Below, piece after piece: positions 35,078 through 45,636 of a DNA stretch of 64,000 nt (position 1 is its first letter; each line of letters opens with the position of its first letter). The DNA lies in the NCBI RefSeq assembly GCF_001625195.1, contig NC_054389.1, positions 1,860,001 through 1,924,000 of the forward strand. Reading direction: 5' to 3'. The notes under the pieces are model-generated. The model was not told the origin of the DNA, did no database searches, and saw only the letters and a list, made by a program, of their open reading frames with translations. The DNA is from Drechmeria coniospora (lineage: Eukaryota; Ascomycota; Sordariomycetes; Hypocreales; Ophiocordycipitaceae). Both the position numbers and the translations under genes were made by a program.

Positions 35078-36835
35078 CTACTCATCCAAGAGGCCGACAG
35101 CCCAGTGGACGATGCGATCGACGCCCTGACCGTTGATGGCACTGACGGGGATGGCCGCGCAGTTCTTGGTCCAGGCACCGTCGACGCCGCTCGGGTGCGG
35201 CACCGTTCCGCTCTTCACCCTCTCGAGGTAGGCCTTGAGGTTGGCAAAGTTGTCCTGGGTGCCGGGCAGGTCTGCCTTGGTGGCGACGACGAACCAAGGC
35301 TTTCCGGCAATGTGCAGGGCGGGAGAAGACGTCGGCTCCTCGGCAAGGCCGGGACCGAGGTTCAGCGGACCATGGGCAACGTCGGAAGCGAGGTTCCAGT
35401 CGACGCGCGAGTCGACCTCGCGGTCACGCTCCTCGTCGTCGCGCATCTGGGCGTAGAGGCCAACCTCTCGCCACAGGGCGTCGAGGGCGCGGACGGCGTT
35501 GCCGGCGGCGAGATCGACGACGAAGGCGAGCAGGCCGGCCCGCTCGACGTGGCGCAGGAAGGCGATGCCGAGGCCGCGGTCGAGGTGAGCGCCCTCGATG
35601 AGACCGGGGATGTCGGCGACGGTGAATCGCGTGCGGGCCTCGGCGGCAGGCTCCGTCGGCGTGGCGTGCGGAGCGAGCGGGTGGCGAGGAGTCTTGGGCT
35701 GCATCTGGATGGCGGGCCGGCCCGAGTACTTGTCGAGGACGACGGTGCCGATGTTGGGCTGCAGAGTGGTGAAGGCCCAGCTGCCGACGCGGGTGCGGCT
35801 GTTGGTGAGGGCGCGCAGGAGGGTGCTCTTGCCGGCGTTGGGCAGGCCGACGAGGCCGACGTCGGCGAGGAGCTTGAGCTCGAGGGCGACGGTCATGGAG
35901 ACGGCCTCCTCACCCTTGGTGGCGAACAAGGGACGGGGGTGGTCCCTCGAGGTGAAGTGCGGGTTGCCGAGACCGCCGATGCCGCCGGCGGCGAGGAGGA
36001 TGGGCGCGGGCGTGGGACGCGAGAGGTCGAGATATACGGGGGACGGTGGCTGCTGCAGAAGACGGGTGCGGGTTGGGAGCCGAGGGAAGGATGCGCTCTT
36101 CATCTCGGACTTGGACATGCCCGGGTAGAGGAGCCACTTCTGGCGCTGAGGGTCGTCGAGTTCGAGATCGGCGTCCTGCTCGTCCACCCACTGCTCGGCC
36201 TGCCTTCTCTTCCTCTCGCCGACGTGCTCCTTCCCGCCCTCGTCCTCGACCGGCTTCGCGACGGGGACCGGAGCCTGCTGCAGCTCCTTCCTCCTCTGCT
36301 TCTGGGCCGACTTCCAGGCGGCGATGGTGACGGCCTCGTCGGCGGCCGGGTCCTGGCGGTCGAGCTCGCGGACGATGGTGCCGACGGGGACGGTGATGAT
36401 GACGTCCTCGCCGCGGGAACCGCCCTTGGCGCTGCCCTGGCCATGCTTGCCACGGCCGGCGCGGACGAAGCGACGGCGGGCGAGCTTGTGGAGCGATGTC
36501 TCGCCGTGGGCGGCCTGGATGTAGACGCTGCCGCCGGCACCGCCATCGCCGCCGTTGGGAGGACCGTCGGGCAGGTAGGCCTCGCGCTGGAAGGAGATGC
36601 AGCCGCTGCCGCCGCGGCCGGCGCTGAGGGTGAGCTGAGCGATGTCGGCGAAGGAGGGGGCGCTGTAGTCGTCGGGAGCGGGGTTGAGGCGTGACCGAGG
36701 GAGGCCGTTGACCGTCTTGGTCGCCGAGGACGAGCAGCGGCACGTTGCGGCTCCGAAGGCTTTGGAGATGGAGAGGGGACGGGGACGGGGACGGAGGAGG
36801 GTTGGGTAGAGAAAGGGGGTGAGGGTCAAGGCCAT
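35078..36835 (-). CDS. MTG2: Mitochondrial Obg-type GTPase Mtg2
   Basis: An Obg/CgtA-family GTPase needed for large-subunit assembly of the mitochondrial ribosome. It is a single exon. The ATG at 36835 (MALTLTPFLYP) is preferred over the longer frame to 37009 because it starts an Arg-rich, non-acidic presequence typical of mitochondrial import. The Obg glycine-rich domain is visible as TLSAGRGGSGCISFQREAY and GGDGGAGGSVYIQA near residues 70-110. The G domain has G1 GLPNAGKST (about 330), G3 DIPGLIEGAHLDRGLG (about 407), G4 TKAD (about 515) and G5 SAINGQG near the C-terminus. G4 is TKAD rather than NKxD, which is seen in other Obg proteins. A charged Lys/Glu-rich insert sits inside the Obg domain. 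It is convergent with NCL1. Confidence 0.94.
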   Translation of the reverse strand: MALTLTPFLYPTLLRPRPRPLSISKAFGAATCRCSSSATKTVNGLPRSRLNPAPDDYSAPSFADIAQLTLSAGRGGSGCISFQREAYLPDGPPNGGDGGAGGSVYIQAAHGETSLHKLARRRFVRAGRGKHGQGSAKGGSRGEDVIITVPVGTIVRELDRQDPAADEAVTIAAWKSAQKQRRKELQQAPVPVAKPVEDEGGKEHVGERKRRQAEQWVDEQDADLELDDPQRQKWLLYPGMSKSEMKSASFPRLPTRTRLLQQPPSPVYLDLSRPTPAPILLAAGGIGGLGNPHFTSRDHPRPLFATKGEEAVSMTVALELKLLADVGLVGLPNAGKSTLLRALTNSRTRVGSWAFTTLQPNIGTVVLDKYSGRPAIQMQPKTPRHPLAPHATPTEPAAEARTRFTVADIPGLIEGAHLDRGLGIAFLRHVERAGLLAFVVDLAAGNAVRALDALWREVGLYAQMRDDEERDREVDSRVDWNLASDVAHGPLNLGPGLAEEPTSSPALHIAGKPWFVVATKADLPGTQDNFANLKAYLERVKSGTVPHPSGVDGAWTKNCAAIPVSAINGQGVDRIVHWAVGLLDE

Positions 36836-37024
36836 TATGGTGGTGACACACTCGCCCGGGATCCCAGGAGCGGGAGGGATGGTGAAGTAAGGTGGTGATT
36901 GAGGGATGCTTGCGTGGCGGCGTCGGAGGTCGAGATGAAAACTGATGAGAAGGTGAATGATTTCTTGACAGCTGATAAGATAAGGAACCCTGGACGCTGA
37001 TGCGGACAAGATGCACTAATATTA

Positions 37025-37140
37025 CTACTGTACGGAGTGCTCCGTGCTTACAGCAAGTACACCTACTTACTTAGTAGGTAATTACAGCTAAGACGGAGTA
37101 TTACTCCGTACTGTGCTATTATTACCACATGTACGGAGCA
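37025..37140. repeat. GTAC/TACGGAGTG repeat island
   Basis: A short cluster upstream of MTG2 with TACGGAGTGCTCCGTGC and ATTACTCCGTACTG-like words. It is the same class as the other islands. Confidence 0.7.
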
Positions 37141-38582
37141 CTCCATCAGTAACATTCATTGTCTACGCCGTGCCGTACAGTGTAATTAATTACACAGCGC
37201 CCGAAATAGTCGACTTGGGAGGGGCTCCGTGGTGTGGCGGGTGAGCGGAATGGCGGGTGACGGACCGCTGTGGCGCGGCTATCATCTGCCGCTACGAAGT
37301 ACTGTACAAGGAATTACAACGTAATAACAGCTGCGAACCTACTTGTACTTGAATGCACAACTTGCTTCGTGCCAAGGCGAGTGCGCTGCTGCGATGACTC
37401 CGTCGACGACGGCACTGCTGTCCGTTCTCGGCGCACTCGTGCGTTACGGCTACGCCCCCCGGTGCCGTAGTCTGCGCCAAAGGCACCGACGATGAGACCT
37501 AGCAACGGTGCGTGAGGCAAGACGAGGCAGAAGGTACGGGCGAAGCAGGGGTACGGAGAGGATGCTGACCGCCACCGTTTGGCCTCACGAAAGCAGTACA
37601 TGCTGGAACAGTACAGTATCTGCAGCGATGTCAAGACAAGACAAGACATGTACGTGTAGCGGCAGGAGCACAGTAGATGTCTGCATTTACTGTACGGATA
37701 CGAGGGGCCTATTCTTCGTACCTTTCAGCGCGCCTGCAAGGGATCTGCAGCACGGAACCTGGACACACTTGCACGCATACGTGTGGTGTTTGAACAGACT
37801 ACGAGCACGAGCGGATGAGAGGCATCTCCGTGAAAGTGTAGTGGCAGTATTTCTGCTTCCCTGAGCAGGCTCCGTCTGGACGCATGCCGCGAGCACTTGT
37901 AGTGGTTTGGACGCTGCTGCTGCTGCTTGCGCAACTTGCTCCCAGCCATGCCGAGCACGCGGACACGAACGTACAGGCGGAGACGTAATACTAGTAACAT
38001 GCCATCGTGCCCGAACTCGCAGCTCTCGCACCCAAATGCAACGGTGGTGAATCCGGGCCAATCAATCATGCCATTGCTGCCTTTCTCTCTTTTCCCATCT
38101 CTCATCGGCCATCGGCAGAGCAGAGCAGGCTCCAACGTTGCCCTGCTTGATTGGTACCTCGGTACTCCGTACTGTACGTGTACAGTGAGCTCTGTGAAAT
38201 CATGGCGCCTACTTCGGAGCACAGATGTCTCGGTATGTTTGCGGTACATGGTACCTACGAGTACTGCCCTCGTCCGTACCCCCGCTGCATCTTGTTCACC
38301 CCACGTTCTCGACGGGATCATCTTCAGGCAATTCCCACCCGCGACCACCGGTTATTTAATACCTTTCTAGCACCCAAAGTCCGCATCATTGCCAGTGGTA
38401 TTCAGTGCTGGAACCCTACCTGCTAGGTACTTGGTACCTACATAGTACCTACGAATTTGCTGCCACGACTGCCGATTATCCCGAGCTTGACGTGTACGGT
38501 ACAGCACGGTTCGGCATTCACCACTGCGACGTGCCAGCTGCTCCCCCCGCAGCGACACCCCCGCTGGCGGTAGCATCCTTGA

Positions 38583-38630
38583 CACCACCACCACCACCAC
38601 CACCGCCGCCGCCGCCGCCGCCGCCGCCCG
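38583..38630. repeat. (ACC)n(GCC)n microsatellite
   Basis: A run of ACC trinucleotides passes directly into GCC trinucleotides over about 48 bp in non-coding DNA. Confidence 0.9.
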
Positions 38631-38913
38631 CACCACCATCGCGAACCATCCCGCCGACCAATCTCACGCACATGCTGCACAGTATATTCCAACCCGAATC
38701 GCCCCCTCGACCTCTCCCCCTCCCCTCCTCCCCTCCCTCCCTTGCTTCTCCGTCGAGTCAATCTGCATACCCACCCACTCCTCTGCATCCCCCCTGCCGG
38801 TCCGGATTCGAGCCACGACAGCTCGTCCCAGTGGCTCCACGACCTTGCTCTTCTCCTCATTGAGCAACATTCTCTGCCTCTCGCTGGACCGACGACCAAG
38901 TATTCCACTCCAT

Positions 38914-38932
38914 CCCCCCCCCCCCCCCCCCC
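38914..38932. repeat. C19 homopolymer
   Basis: An uninterrupted run of 19 C residues, prone to length error in sequencing. Confidence 0.9.
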
Positions 38933-39105
38933 TCTCGCCTCCCATCGCATCATCAACCTATCGAGTCGGCCAAGGCTGGGAGACCTGTTCTGGCGCGATA
39001 CATGCGTATGCATGCACGAGTCGGCTCCGTCTTCGCTCGGCCCTCCATCTCCTACCTACTAATCTGTGGCCACCATCCATTCACTGCTACCTCTAGCACT
39101 GCCGC

Positions 39106-39109
<4 letters not shown>

Positions 39110-39141
<32 letters not shown>
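39110..39141. repeat. (CAG)n microsatellite
   Basis: About ten consecutive CAG units in the probable 5' flank of the gene at 39766. Confidence 0.9.
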
Positions 39142-39146
<5 letters not shown>

Positions 39147-39273
39147 CCGGTACCTCCACCACTACGAAGCTGGCCGCTGGCTGTTAGTGCTTAAAGTTAC
39201 TTGCTTATCAGGTGAGCCTCCCTTTTCCAGCTGCTCCAACCTCTCCTCTCCTCCTCCACCACCTCCTGCTGCT

Positions 39274-39343
39274 TCTCCTCCTCCTCCTCCTCCTCCTCCT
39301 CCTCCTCCTCCTCCTCCTCCTCCTCCTCCTCCTCCTCCTCCCT
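39274..39343. repeat. (CTC)n microsatellite
   Basis: About 70 bp of uninterrupted CTC/CCT trinucleotides, followed by ACC/ATC-rich sequence to about 39445. A strong polypyrimidine tract in the probable leader of the downstream gene. Confidence 0.92.
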
Positions 39344-39765
39344 CCTGGCAACAATCCACTACCACCACCATCGCCATCACCATCACCATCGCGACCGCCA
39401 TCACCATCACGACCGCCATCGCCATCGCCATCACCACCATCTCCCTCCCCCCTACTCCACACCTTCGGGTGTTACCAACTGGGGGCTTCATCGCAGCACG
39501 TCACCCCCCATGAGCCTCTCGCGCCCGATTCCGCAACAGAGGGAGAGCCGTTCTTGCTCGCCGACGCGCTCTGATGCATGTTTCCTGTGATATTTTCATG
39601 CCTCCCCCCGTGTAGCATATGCTTGTGCTTCGTTCACCCTCTCTGCCCCGTCCGCTGCGAGCTCCATGCCCAACCACGGCCTTCTCGACGACATCGGCTC
39701 TCCTGGCTCACGCAATGTACAGTAGAGACTTGAAACCGAACCGGACCAGGGCCGGCTTCATCAGG

Positions 39766-40527
39766 ATGGATCCCAATTGCGCCATTTGTAATGCCCCGGC
39801 CACCATGGGATGCGACTGTGAGGCCAAGGGCCTCGAGATCGCCATTCGCCAGGCCGAGGACCGCATGATGCGCTCCATCTACTCTGACATACGGTACGGC
39901 CTAACCTCGACGCTCACACCCGTCATCCAACTTTTCTCTGCTTCCTTGCCTCCATCGTCATGCCGCTAACGAGCGGACCCCAGCGCTTGGGTTCGCGCCC
40001 ACGCCCAAGACTACGTGCTCGAATACTTCCGCCTCCTGTCCGAGCGACGCAAGAACGCGCACACGTCGCACCTCGACCAGATGACGGCCCATACCTTCTA
40101 CCACTACAACGCCCCGCCGCACCCGAACCAGATCGCCGACGCCCAGGCCACGCTCAAGCGCGGCCTCGACGACGACTGGCAGGCCTCGGTCCAACGCTAC
40201 CCCGAGATCCTCGAGTATTACTTTGGCCTCGTCGAGCTGACCATCCCCGACGACAACGACTCTGCCGTCAAGGACCCGCCCCTGAGCGCCCTCAACGGCC
40301 AGCGAAAGGCGATGAGGAGGCGGACCGTCGCCGAGGGCCTGCCCTCGAGCGACAGCAGAGGAAGCCGAGGCGGTGGTGAGGCCCCGTACGACACCACCCC
40401 AGCGCCGCCGCCGCCGCCGCCGCCGCCGTTTGATGACCGATCCCTGGGGCTCGAGAGGCGAAACTCATCACGCCGATCGAGGATGCCCTCCCGCCCTTCG
40501 ACCTCCTATTACGCCTCATTCCCCTGA
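39766..40527 (+). CDS. Conserved fungal protein of unknown function
   Basis: A 223-residue protein from two exons, 39766-39893 and 39984-40527, joined across GTACGG...CGCTAAC...CCCCAG in phase. I recognise it only as a conserved uncharacterised ascomycete protein. The N-terminus has a compact cysteine cluster (MDPNCAICNAPATMGCDCE; C-x2-C-x6-C-x-C), which could bind zinc. It is followed by a helical region beginning KGLEIAIRQAEDRMM and IRAWVRAHAQDYVLEYF. The core AHTFYHYNAPPHPNQIADAQ and WQASVQRYPEILEYYFGLVE is well formed, and DPPLSALNGQRKAM follows. The last 70 residues are low-complexity, with a poly-Pro run from CCG repeats and an Arg/Ser tail. The upstream in-frame ATG at 39619 would add an unrelated extension and was not chosen. 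No signal peptide or membrane segment is seen. Confidence 0.8.
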
Positions 40528-41408
40528 CCGTCGCCCCTCGTCTCCTTGCGGGTCAACACAACCCAGCCCGGCCTGCACAGCGTCTGTCTCCTACGCTGCC
40601 CGTCTGCTGGCAGCCCATCATCCCCCCCCCCCCCCCCCCCCCATTCCATCCTTTTCTTTTCCCCGACAGCATGAATGCATCAAAGATTGGAGTACCGCCT
40701 TCCTGTCCTTGTACCAAATGACGACCGGCATGACGAAAATGGCGATGAAGTCTGGAATAGAAAGCATGCCTTGACGTCCTCTGGCGTGCGCCATGGCCGT
40801 CACCGAATGAATCAATGAATGAAGCATGATAGACCATTACGAGACGGAGCATGGTAACGAGTCAATGACGGCGGCTAATGAACATGACATCTGCAATATG
40901 CAATATCCCATGTACATTCTTAGTTTCCATCAAACATATGAACGCGTCCGAGATGGATGCACCCCTACTCATCTCTTCATTCGAGCGGGCCCCCCTGAAT
41001 GCCATGTTCCAGAGACGACGTAGGCTGTCATGCAGTCGGAGCGACGGACAGGATAGAGCAGCACGGCACAAATCGAAATGCCTCCCTCCCCTCTCCCTCA
41101 CAAGCAGATCAAATGTCACGCATGTGCAGTCGTGCTCACATGGCGAATAAATAGCGAACAGCAAGCACCACTCTCCCCTGCGCTGTTGTCAAGGTTTTGC
41201 TCACGCCGGATATGAGAACGCAAATTGAACAGATTCCTAGTTCCACTCTCTTCCTTCCTCCCCCCTCCCCTTTCCCGTACCCCTTTTTACGCAACCACCT
41301 GGCGCCCGGTGAGCGTCGACTAAATGGTTGCGCGCCTTGAAGCTGGTGGCTAATGATGCAGTTGGAGCTGATGCGAGATCCAACGTGCTCGCACGGCGGT
41401 CACGCCCC
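40528..41408. other. Convergent intergenic region
   Basis: Lies between the stop codons of the unknown-function gene and BFR1. It contains a C21 run at 40622-40642. No CDS was recognised. Confidence 0.6.
40622..40642. repeat. C21 homopolymer
   Basis: An uninterrupted run of 21 C residues about 95 bp after the stop codon of the upstream gene. Confidence 0.9.
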
Positions 41409-42956
41409 TTACTTGTCGGCAATGGAGGCGCCCTTGACGGCGGCGACGACTTCCTCGACCTTGTCGTCGCCATCGACGCCATCCGCGCCCGCTTGCTCGA
41501 GCTTCTCAATCTCCTTCTTGGCCTTTTCAATGTTCTGCATCGCAACGTCAGCAAGCGTTTCCTTTCCTTGGCCACCGCCCATCCGTCACTACGTACCCGC
41601 TGCGTCTGGGCCATCTGGTCAGACTTCCAGTGGTCCAGCTTGGCCTTGACCTTCTCGATGAAGCCCGGCACGTCGTCGCTGCTCATCGGCGGCTCGACGC
41701 CGATGAAAGCAGAGTCCTCCACCACCGAAGGCGGGCAGCTGAAGGCCTTGGCCCCCGCCCCGTTGACGCCGCCCTTCTTGCCCTTCTTGCCCTTCTTCGC
41801 CGCCGGCAGGTACTCCTCGTCGCGGTCCTCCTTGCGGAGCAGCTTCGTGCCCTTGAGCGCCGATTGATCGACGGTCCGCTGCGCCTGGGCGCCGAGGCCG
41901 CTGTCCGCCATCAGCGGGCCCTTCTCCGTCTTGTGCGTCGGGTCGAGGAACTGGAGCAGGCTGTGGGCCCGGCGGATCTCCTCGAGGTAGGCAGGGTCGC
42001 TCGCCTCGGCCAGGACACGCTCGGCCACCACCTTCTTCTTGTCCTTGTTGTACTGCTCCTGCTCGGCCTTTCGGCGCTCCTGCTGCCTTTGCCGGGCCTC
42101 GCGCTCGTGCGCCTGGTAGGCCTTCTTCTGACCGTAAAAGTCGTCCTTGAGCTTCTTGATGGCCGCGTAGGTGCCCTGCTGCTCCGTCTGCAGCTTGGAA
42201 CGCTCGTCCCGGAGGCTGTTGATGCCCTTGTAGGCTTCGTCCTGCTCGGCCTTGATGGCGTCGAGCTCGGCCTGGACCTTGTTGTACTGCTCCGACATGG
42301 CCTTCTGCTCGGGGTCCTCCATGCTGTCCTTGATCTCCTTGATCTTGGCGCGAAGCTCGTCGATCTGCTTCTGGGAGTCGTCGAACTGGCCAAAGTTCTT
42401 GCGCAGCTTGCGCAGGCTCGAGATGTCGCTGAGCGCCTTCTTCTCGTCCACGAGCTTCATGGTGCCCGAGTTGACCTGCTTGTCGAGGCTCTCGATCTGG
42501 CGGTCAATGTCCTCGGCGCTCTTGAAGGGCACCTTGGCCTTGGCCGTCTTCTGCTCCGCGATGCGGCTCCGAACCTGTTCATCGAGACGCTTGATCTGGT
42601 CGAGCTTGCCGGTGCGGGCCGACTTGCCACCCGCTTGCTTCTGGCGGATCTCGTTGGCCTGGGCGATGAGCTCCTGCCGGCGCTTCTGCGCCGGGTTCTG
42701 CTGCTCCTTGTTCTTGTTGGGCATCGCAATGTCGATCTTGGCCCTGATGGCGTTCTGCAACGACGGACGGACGAGCGTCGGTCAGTCAAGCGAACCATGG
42801 GCGTGCCGGGGCATGAAGGCCTACCAATCGGTCCATGGATGCCTTGTGCGCCTTCTCGGCCTTTGCGAGCTCCTCCTTGAAGAGGTTCTCGTCAGGCCGC
42901 GTCGGGCGCGACGACTCGGCGGCCGCTGGGGCCTTTGCGGGAGCACTTTCGGCCAT
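41409..42956 (-). CDS. BFR1: Bfr1-like mRNP / nuclear segregation protein
   Basis: Bfr1 is a coiled-coil protein that associates with polysomes and mRNPs at the endoplasmic reticulum and affects ploidy control and brefeldin A resistance in yeast. Three exons, 42956-42825, 42754-41597 and 41534-41409, join in phase 0 and give 471 residues. The N-terminus MAESAPAKAPAAAESSRPTR is followed by the typical RPDENLFKEEL segment and then by long charged helices with heptad spacing (about 30-330). Examples are AKVPFKSAEDIDRQIE and LRKNFGQFDDSQKQIDEL, which are family landmarks. A Lys/Gly patch (KKGKKGKKGG) and SDDVPGFIEKVKAKLDHWK precede a short acidic tail. The last exon is recovered only after splicing; unspliced, the frame runs on into Arg-rich nonsense. 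It is divergently transcribed from RPB5. Confidence 0.92.
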
Positions 42957-44087
42957 CGTGTCGTGTCGTCGTGGTGCTGCGTGTACCTAGGGCGGGGGAG
43001 GCGGGGGAGGCGACGCGAGTCGATGAGGCAAGGACCCGTGATGCGAAGGCCGGGATGAGTCCGTGGAGCAGGAATTCCTCCTCGCAAAAAGGAGAAGTGA
43101 GGGCTGAGGAGCGAGGGAGTTGGGGTGACGGACGATGCTGTGCGCTGTCGAAAAATGCGACGTCGGGCAAAATATAAATTCCTCCTCCTCAGCAGCCGGA
43201 CGGATGGACGGTGGACAGGTAGAGCGGACACGAGCCCTGGAAACGAGCTGTGTCGGTGACTTGTGCTCCCCACCATTCGCGATTACAGCGGGCGGCTACA
43301 GCGGCCTTGTGGACCGACCGACTTGAGTTCTAACCCTTGTGGCTGGCCTGAAACCCCGCGCCATTGAGGTGGCATTTAATACAGCTCGGAGGGCACCCGA
43401 GTACCACCCATGTACCTACTCCCCAGGGAGTGGTGGGCAAGCACAGCAATGGCGGGAGTACCGGGTACCAAGCAGGTACAAGCACAGGCACAATCCTGCA
43501 GCGCCGGATGATCAACCCAGGAGCGGGCACTTGTGTACTTGGTATTACGGAGTACAGACTCCGTAGGATACAGTACAAGTACACCTACATATACTCCGTA
43601 CTGGTACCTGTACGGAGTAGAGTACTGATCTAAGTAAGTACAGTACTTAAGTAACTACCACCGTACTCCGTACAGTACGGAGTATACCCCGTAAGTACAG
43701 CTTCGAGCTACTGTACTTCAGTAAGTACTTAAGCAAGTACTGTCCTTACATGTACTTACTGTATACAACTACGGAGTACATGCGAGTACTTGTACCAAGT
43801 ACCAGCGATATCCCATGTGTGGGGCCGGCGACTTCCATTTCCGACCATCGAGTCACATGACCAAGTCCCTTTGTTCTTGGAGCGCCAGGTAGGCAGGCGT
43901 CAAGCGGTGCGAAAACGAGCTTCTCCTGGCTGATAGAAGGCTGATAGGTCGACCCCCCAACGTCAAACAATTTTCCACCTACTTTCAACGGTCGCCCACC
44001 AAACCGCCTCCCCCCCCCTCGGTCTTTGCATCCCGGACAGCACCCATCCGCTCCTCCGTGTCGCGCAGGCTACAATCCTTCGCGACC
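42957..44087. other. Divergent promoter region between BFR1 and RPB5
   Basis: No CDS was recognised. A dense GTAC/TACGGAGTA island at about 43530-43800 sits in the middle. Confidence 0.6.
43530..43800. repeat. GTAC/TACGGAGTA repeat island in the BFR1-RPB5 promoter region
   Basis: Multiple TACGGAGTA/TACTCCGTA copies. At 43664-43684 the arms TACTCCGTAC and GTACGGAGTA are separated by one A, a perfect inverted repeat. AAGTACTTAAG-type palindromes are interspersed. Confidence 0.85.
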
Positions 44088-44954
44088 ATGGACTACAGTA
44101 CTCCCAGCGATGGCAAATCGAAAGAGGTGGTGAGGCTGTGGCGAGCGTGGAGGACTGTGCACGAGATGGTGGCCGACAGAGTAGGTGCCACCGCAAGCCT
44201 CGTCCGGAGCAGGGGAGCAGTCTGTTTCTTGCCTGTATCAAGTCTCACCGGTTCTTTAGGAGTACGAGCTCGCCGAGGACGAAGTCAACATTTCCCTGGA
44301 GCGCTTCCGCGACGAATACTGCAATCCCGATGGATCCGTCAAGTACGACCCCCCCCCCCTCGGATGCCTTCTCACCCATTCACTTCGCTTCGTACCGTCA
44401 ACCGTCGTCGCCTGACCTTTCTTCACAGCCGCGCAAAACTACAATTCTCTGCCCGGCCGAGCGACTCCATGCTCCGTAAAAACACGCCTCCCCCGACGGC
44501 GTCGAATCCCGACCCGGTCCCCGACTGCGGCCCCGTCTGGATCGAGTTCCTCACGGACAAACAGTTCGGTGTCGCCCAGATTCGCCAGTTCGCCAAGCAC
44601 ACCATCACCAATAAATACAAGACGGGCATCATGGTCACGCACGTCGCCCTCTCCCCCGCGGCCCGCAAAACTCTTGCTAGCGTGGAAAGCCTTGCCAAGA
44701 TCGAATGCTTCCTCGAGGATGACCTGCTCGTCAACATCACCCACCACGAGCTCGTGCCGCGGCACGTGCTCCTCTCGCGCGAAGAGAAGACGGCGCTGCT
44801 CAAGCGATATCGACTCAAGGAGACGCAGTTGCCGCGCATCCTGCAAAAGGACCCCGTCGCGCGCTATCTCGGCCTGAAGCGAGGCCAGGTGGTCAAGATC
44901 ATCCGCGTCAGCGAGACGGCCGGCCGGTACGCCAGCTACAGGCTCTGCGTCTAG
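44088..44954 (+). CDS. RPB5: RNA polymerase I, II and III shared subunit Rpb5 (ABC27)
   Basis: A common subunit of all three nuclear RNA polymerases, placed at the lower jaw. Exons are 44088-44180, 44260-44342 and 44429-44954, joined in phase to give 233 residues. The N-terminal fungal jaw domain includes RLWRAWRTVHEMV and EVNISLERFRDEYCNPDGS. The linker carries PVWIEFLTDKQFGVAQIRQF. The C-terminal archaeal RpoH-like domain is highly conserved: ECFLEDDLLVNITHHELVPR, then LLKRYRLKETQLPRIL, DPVARYLGLKRGQVVKIIR and SETAGRYASYRLCV at the end. Length is close to the family norm (about 215-235). Intron 2 has a C10 run, a possible source of assembly error but outside coding sequence. Confidence 0.96.
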   Translation: MDYSTPSDGKSKEVVRLWRAWRTVHEMVADRVGATASLVRSRGAVCFLPVSSLTGSLGVRARRGRSQHFPGALPRRILQSRWIRQVRPPPPRMPSHPFTSLRTVNRRRLTFLHSRAKLQFSARPSDSMLRKNTPPPTASNPDPVPDCGPVWIEFLTDKQFGVAQIRQFAKHTITNKYKTGIMVTHVALSPAARKTLASVESLAKIECFLEDDLLVNITHHELVPRHVLLSREEKTALLKRYRLKETQLPRILQKDPVARYLGLKRGQVVKIIRVSETAGRYASYRLCV

Positions 44955-45636
44955 GGACCTCGTGGGCGAGGCCGCGGATGGCTCGAAGTTGCCGGCGCGA
45001 CCGGTTTGGCGACGAGATGGCTGCGTACGACCAAGCCGGAGGTACCGCCGGGAGGCCAAGTTGGGGGGGGGGGGGGGCGTTCGACATGCATTTAGGGATT
45101 AAAAGCTGGCGTTATTTAGGGCAACTGGCTGTGTTGCGACATCGTCTTGTACCCGTATCCATACATCATCAATGAGAAAGTATAACAAAACTTTGGGTGC
45201 AGACACCCGTCGGCTCACGCTACTCGTCCACTCTGAGGCCAATATCAAACTCGCTTTCGCTTGGGGTATACTCGCGCTAATATATCATCAAAGATCGCCC
45301 GCCTTCCTCCGAAGCCTGTCATGGCCCGCAGGACTCTCGCAAGCCATGATGGGCCCTTGACACTTGTGGGTTTTGCCCATCCGCCCTCTCCTCCCTCGGT
45401 ACGGTAGCAATGAAAACAAAACTGCGCCAGGGTATACGAAAACGAACCAAACGCCAGGTCGATGAGCAGCATGTAGACGTGAAGGGGGAAGAAACATGGT
45501 GTAGCGCGACCTGCTCCTGGGACCAGGCATCGCTGCAACGCGCCATCGCTGCTCCGACGACTCTTGGCCGTAGTCGTTGGCATAAAGTAGGAATGGCAAT
45601 GCGCTTTCGACTTCGGCGACGCGATCGATGCGGTTC
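44955..45636. other. Convergent intergenic region
   Basis: Lies between the stop codons of RPB5 and the rhodopsin-domain gene. It contains a G15 run at 45063-45077. No CDS was recognised. Confidence 0.55.
45063..45077. repeat. G15 homopolymer
   Basis: An uninterrupted run of 15 G residues in the RPB5 3' flank. Confidence 0.9.

Larger units (their letters stand above)
36836..39765. other. Intergenic stretch rich in simple repeats
   Basis: No CDS was recognised. It contains GTAC/TACGGAGTA words near 37025-37140 and 38160-38175, an ACC/CCG run, a C19 run, a CAG run and a CTC run. The last kilobase is pyrimidine-rich and is probably the promoter and leader of the gene at 39766. Confidence 0.6.

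Noticed and set aside
34997..36694. 565-codon plus-strand open frame opposite MTG2
   Set aside because: Antisense of the MTG2 exon with Gly/Ala/Asp-rich shadow composition.
39187..39513. Open frames through the CTC/ACC repeat
   Set aside because: They encode only homopolymeric Pro, Leu or Gly/Arg tracts from microsatellites.
41630..42880. 416-codon plus-strand open frame opposite BFR1
   Set aside because: Leu/Val-rich complement of the Lys/Glu-rich Bfr1 coiled coil, an expected artefact.
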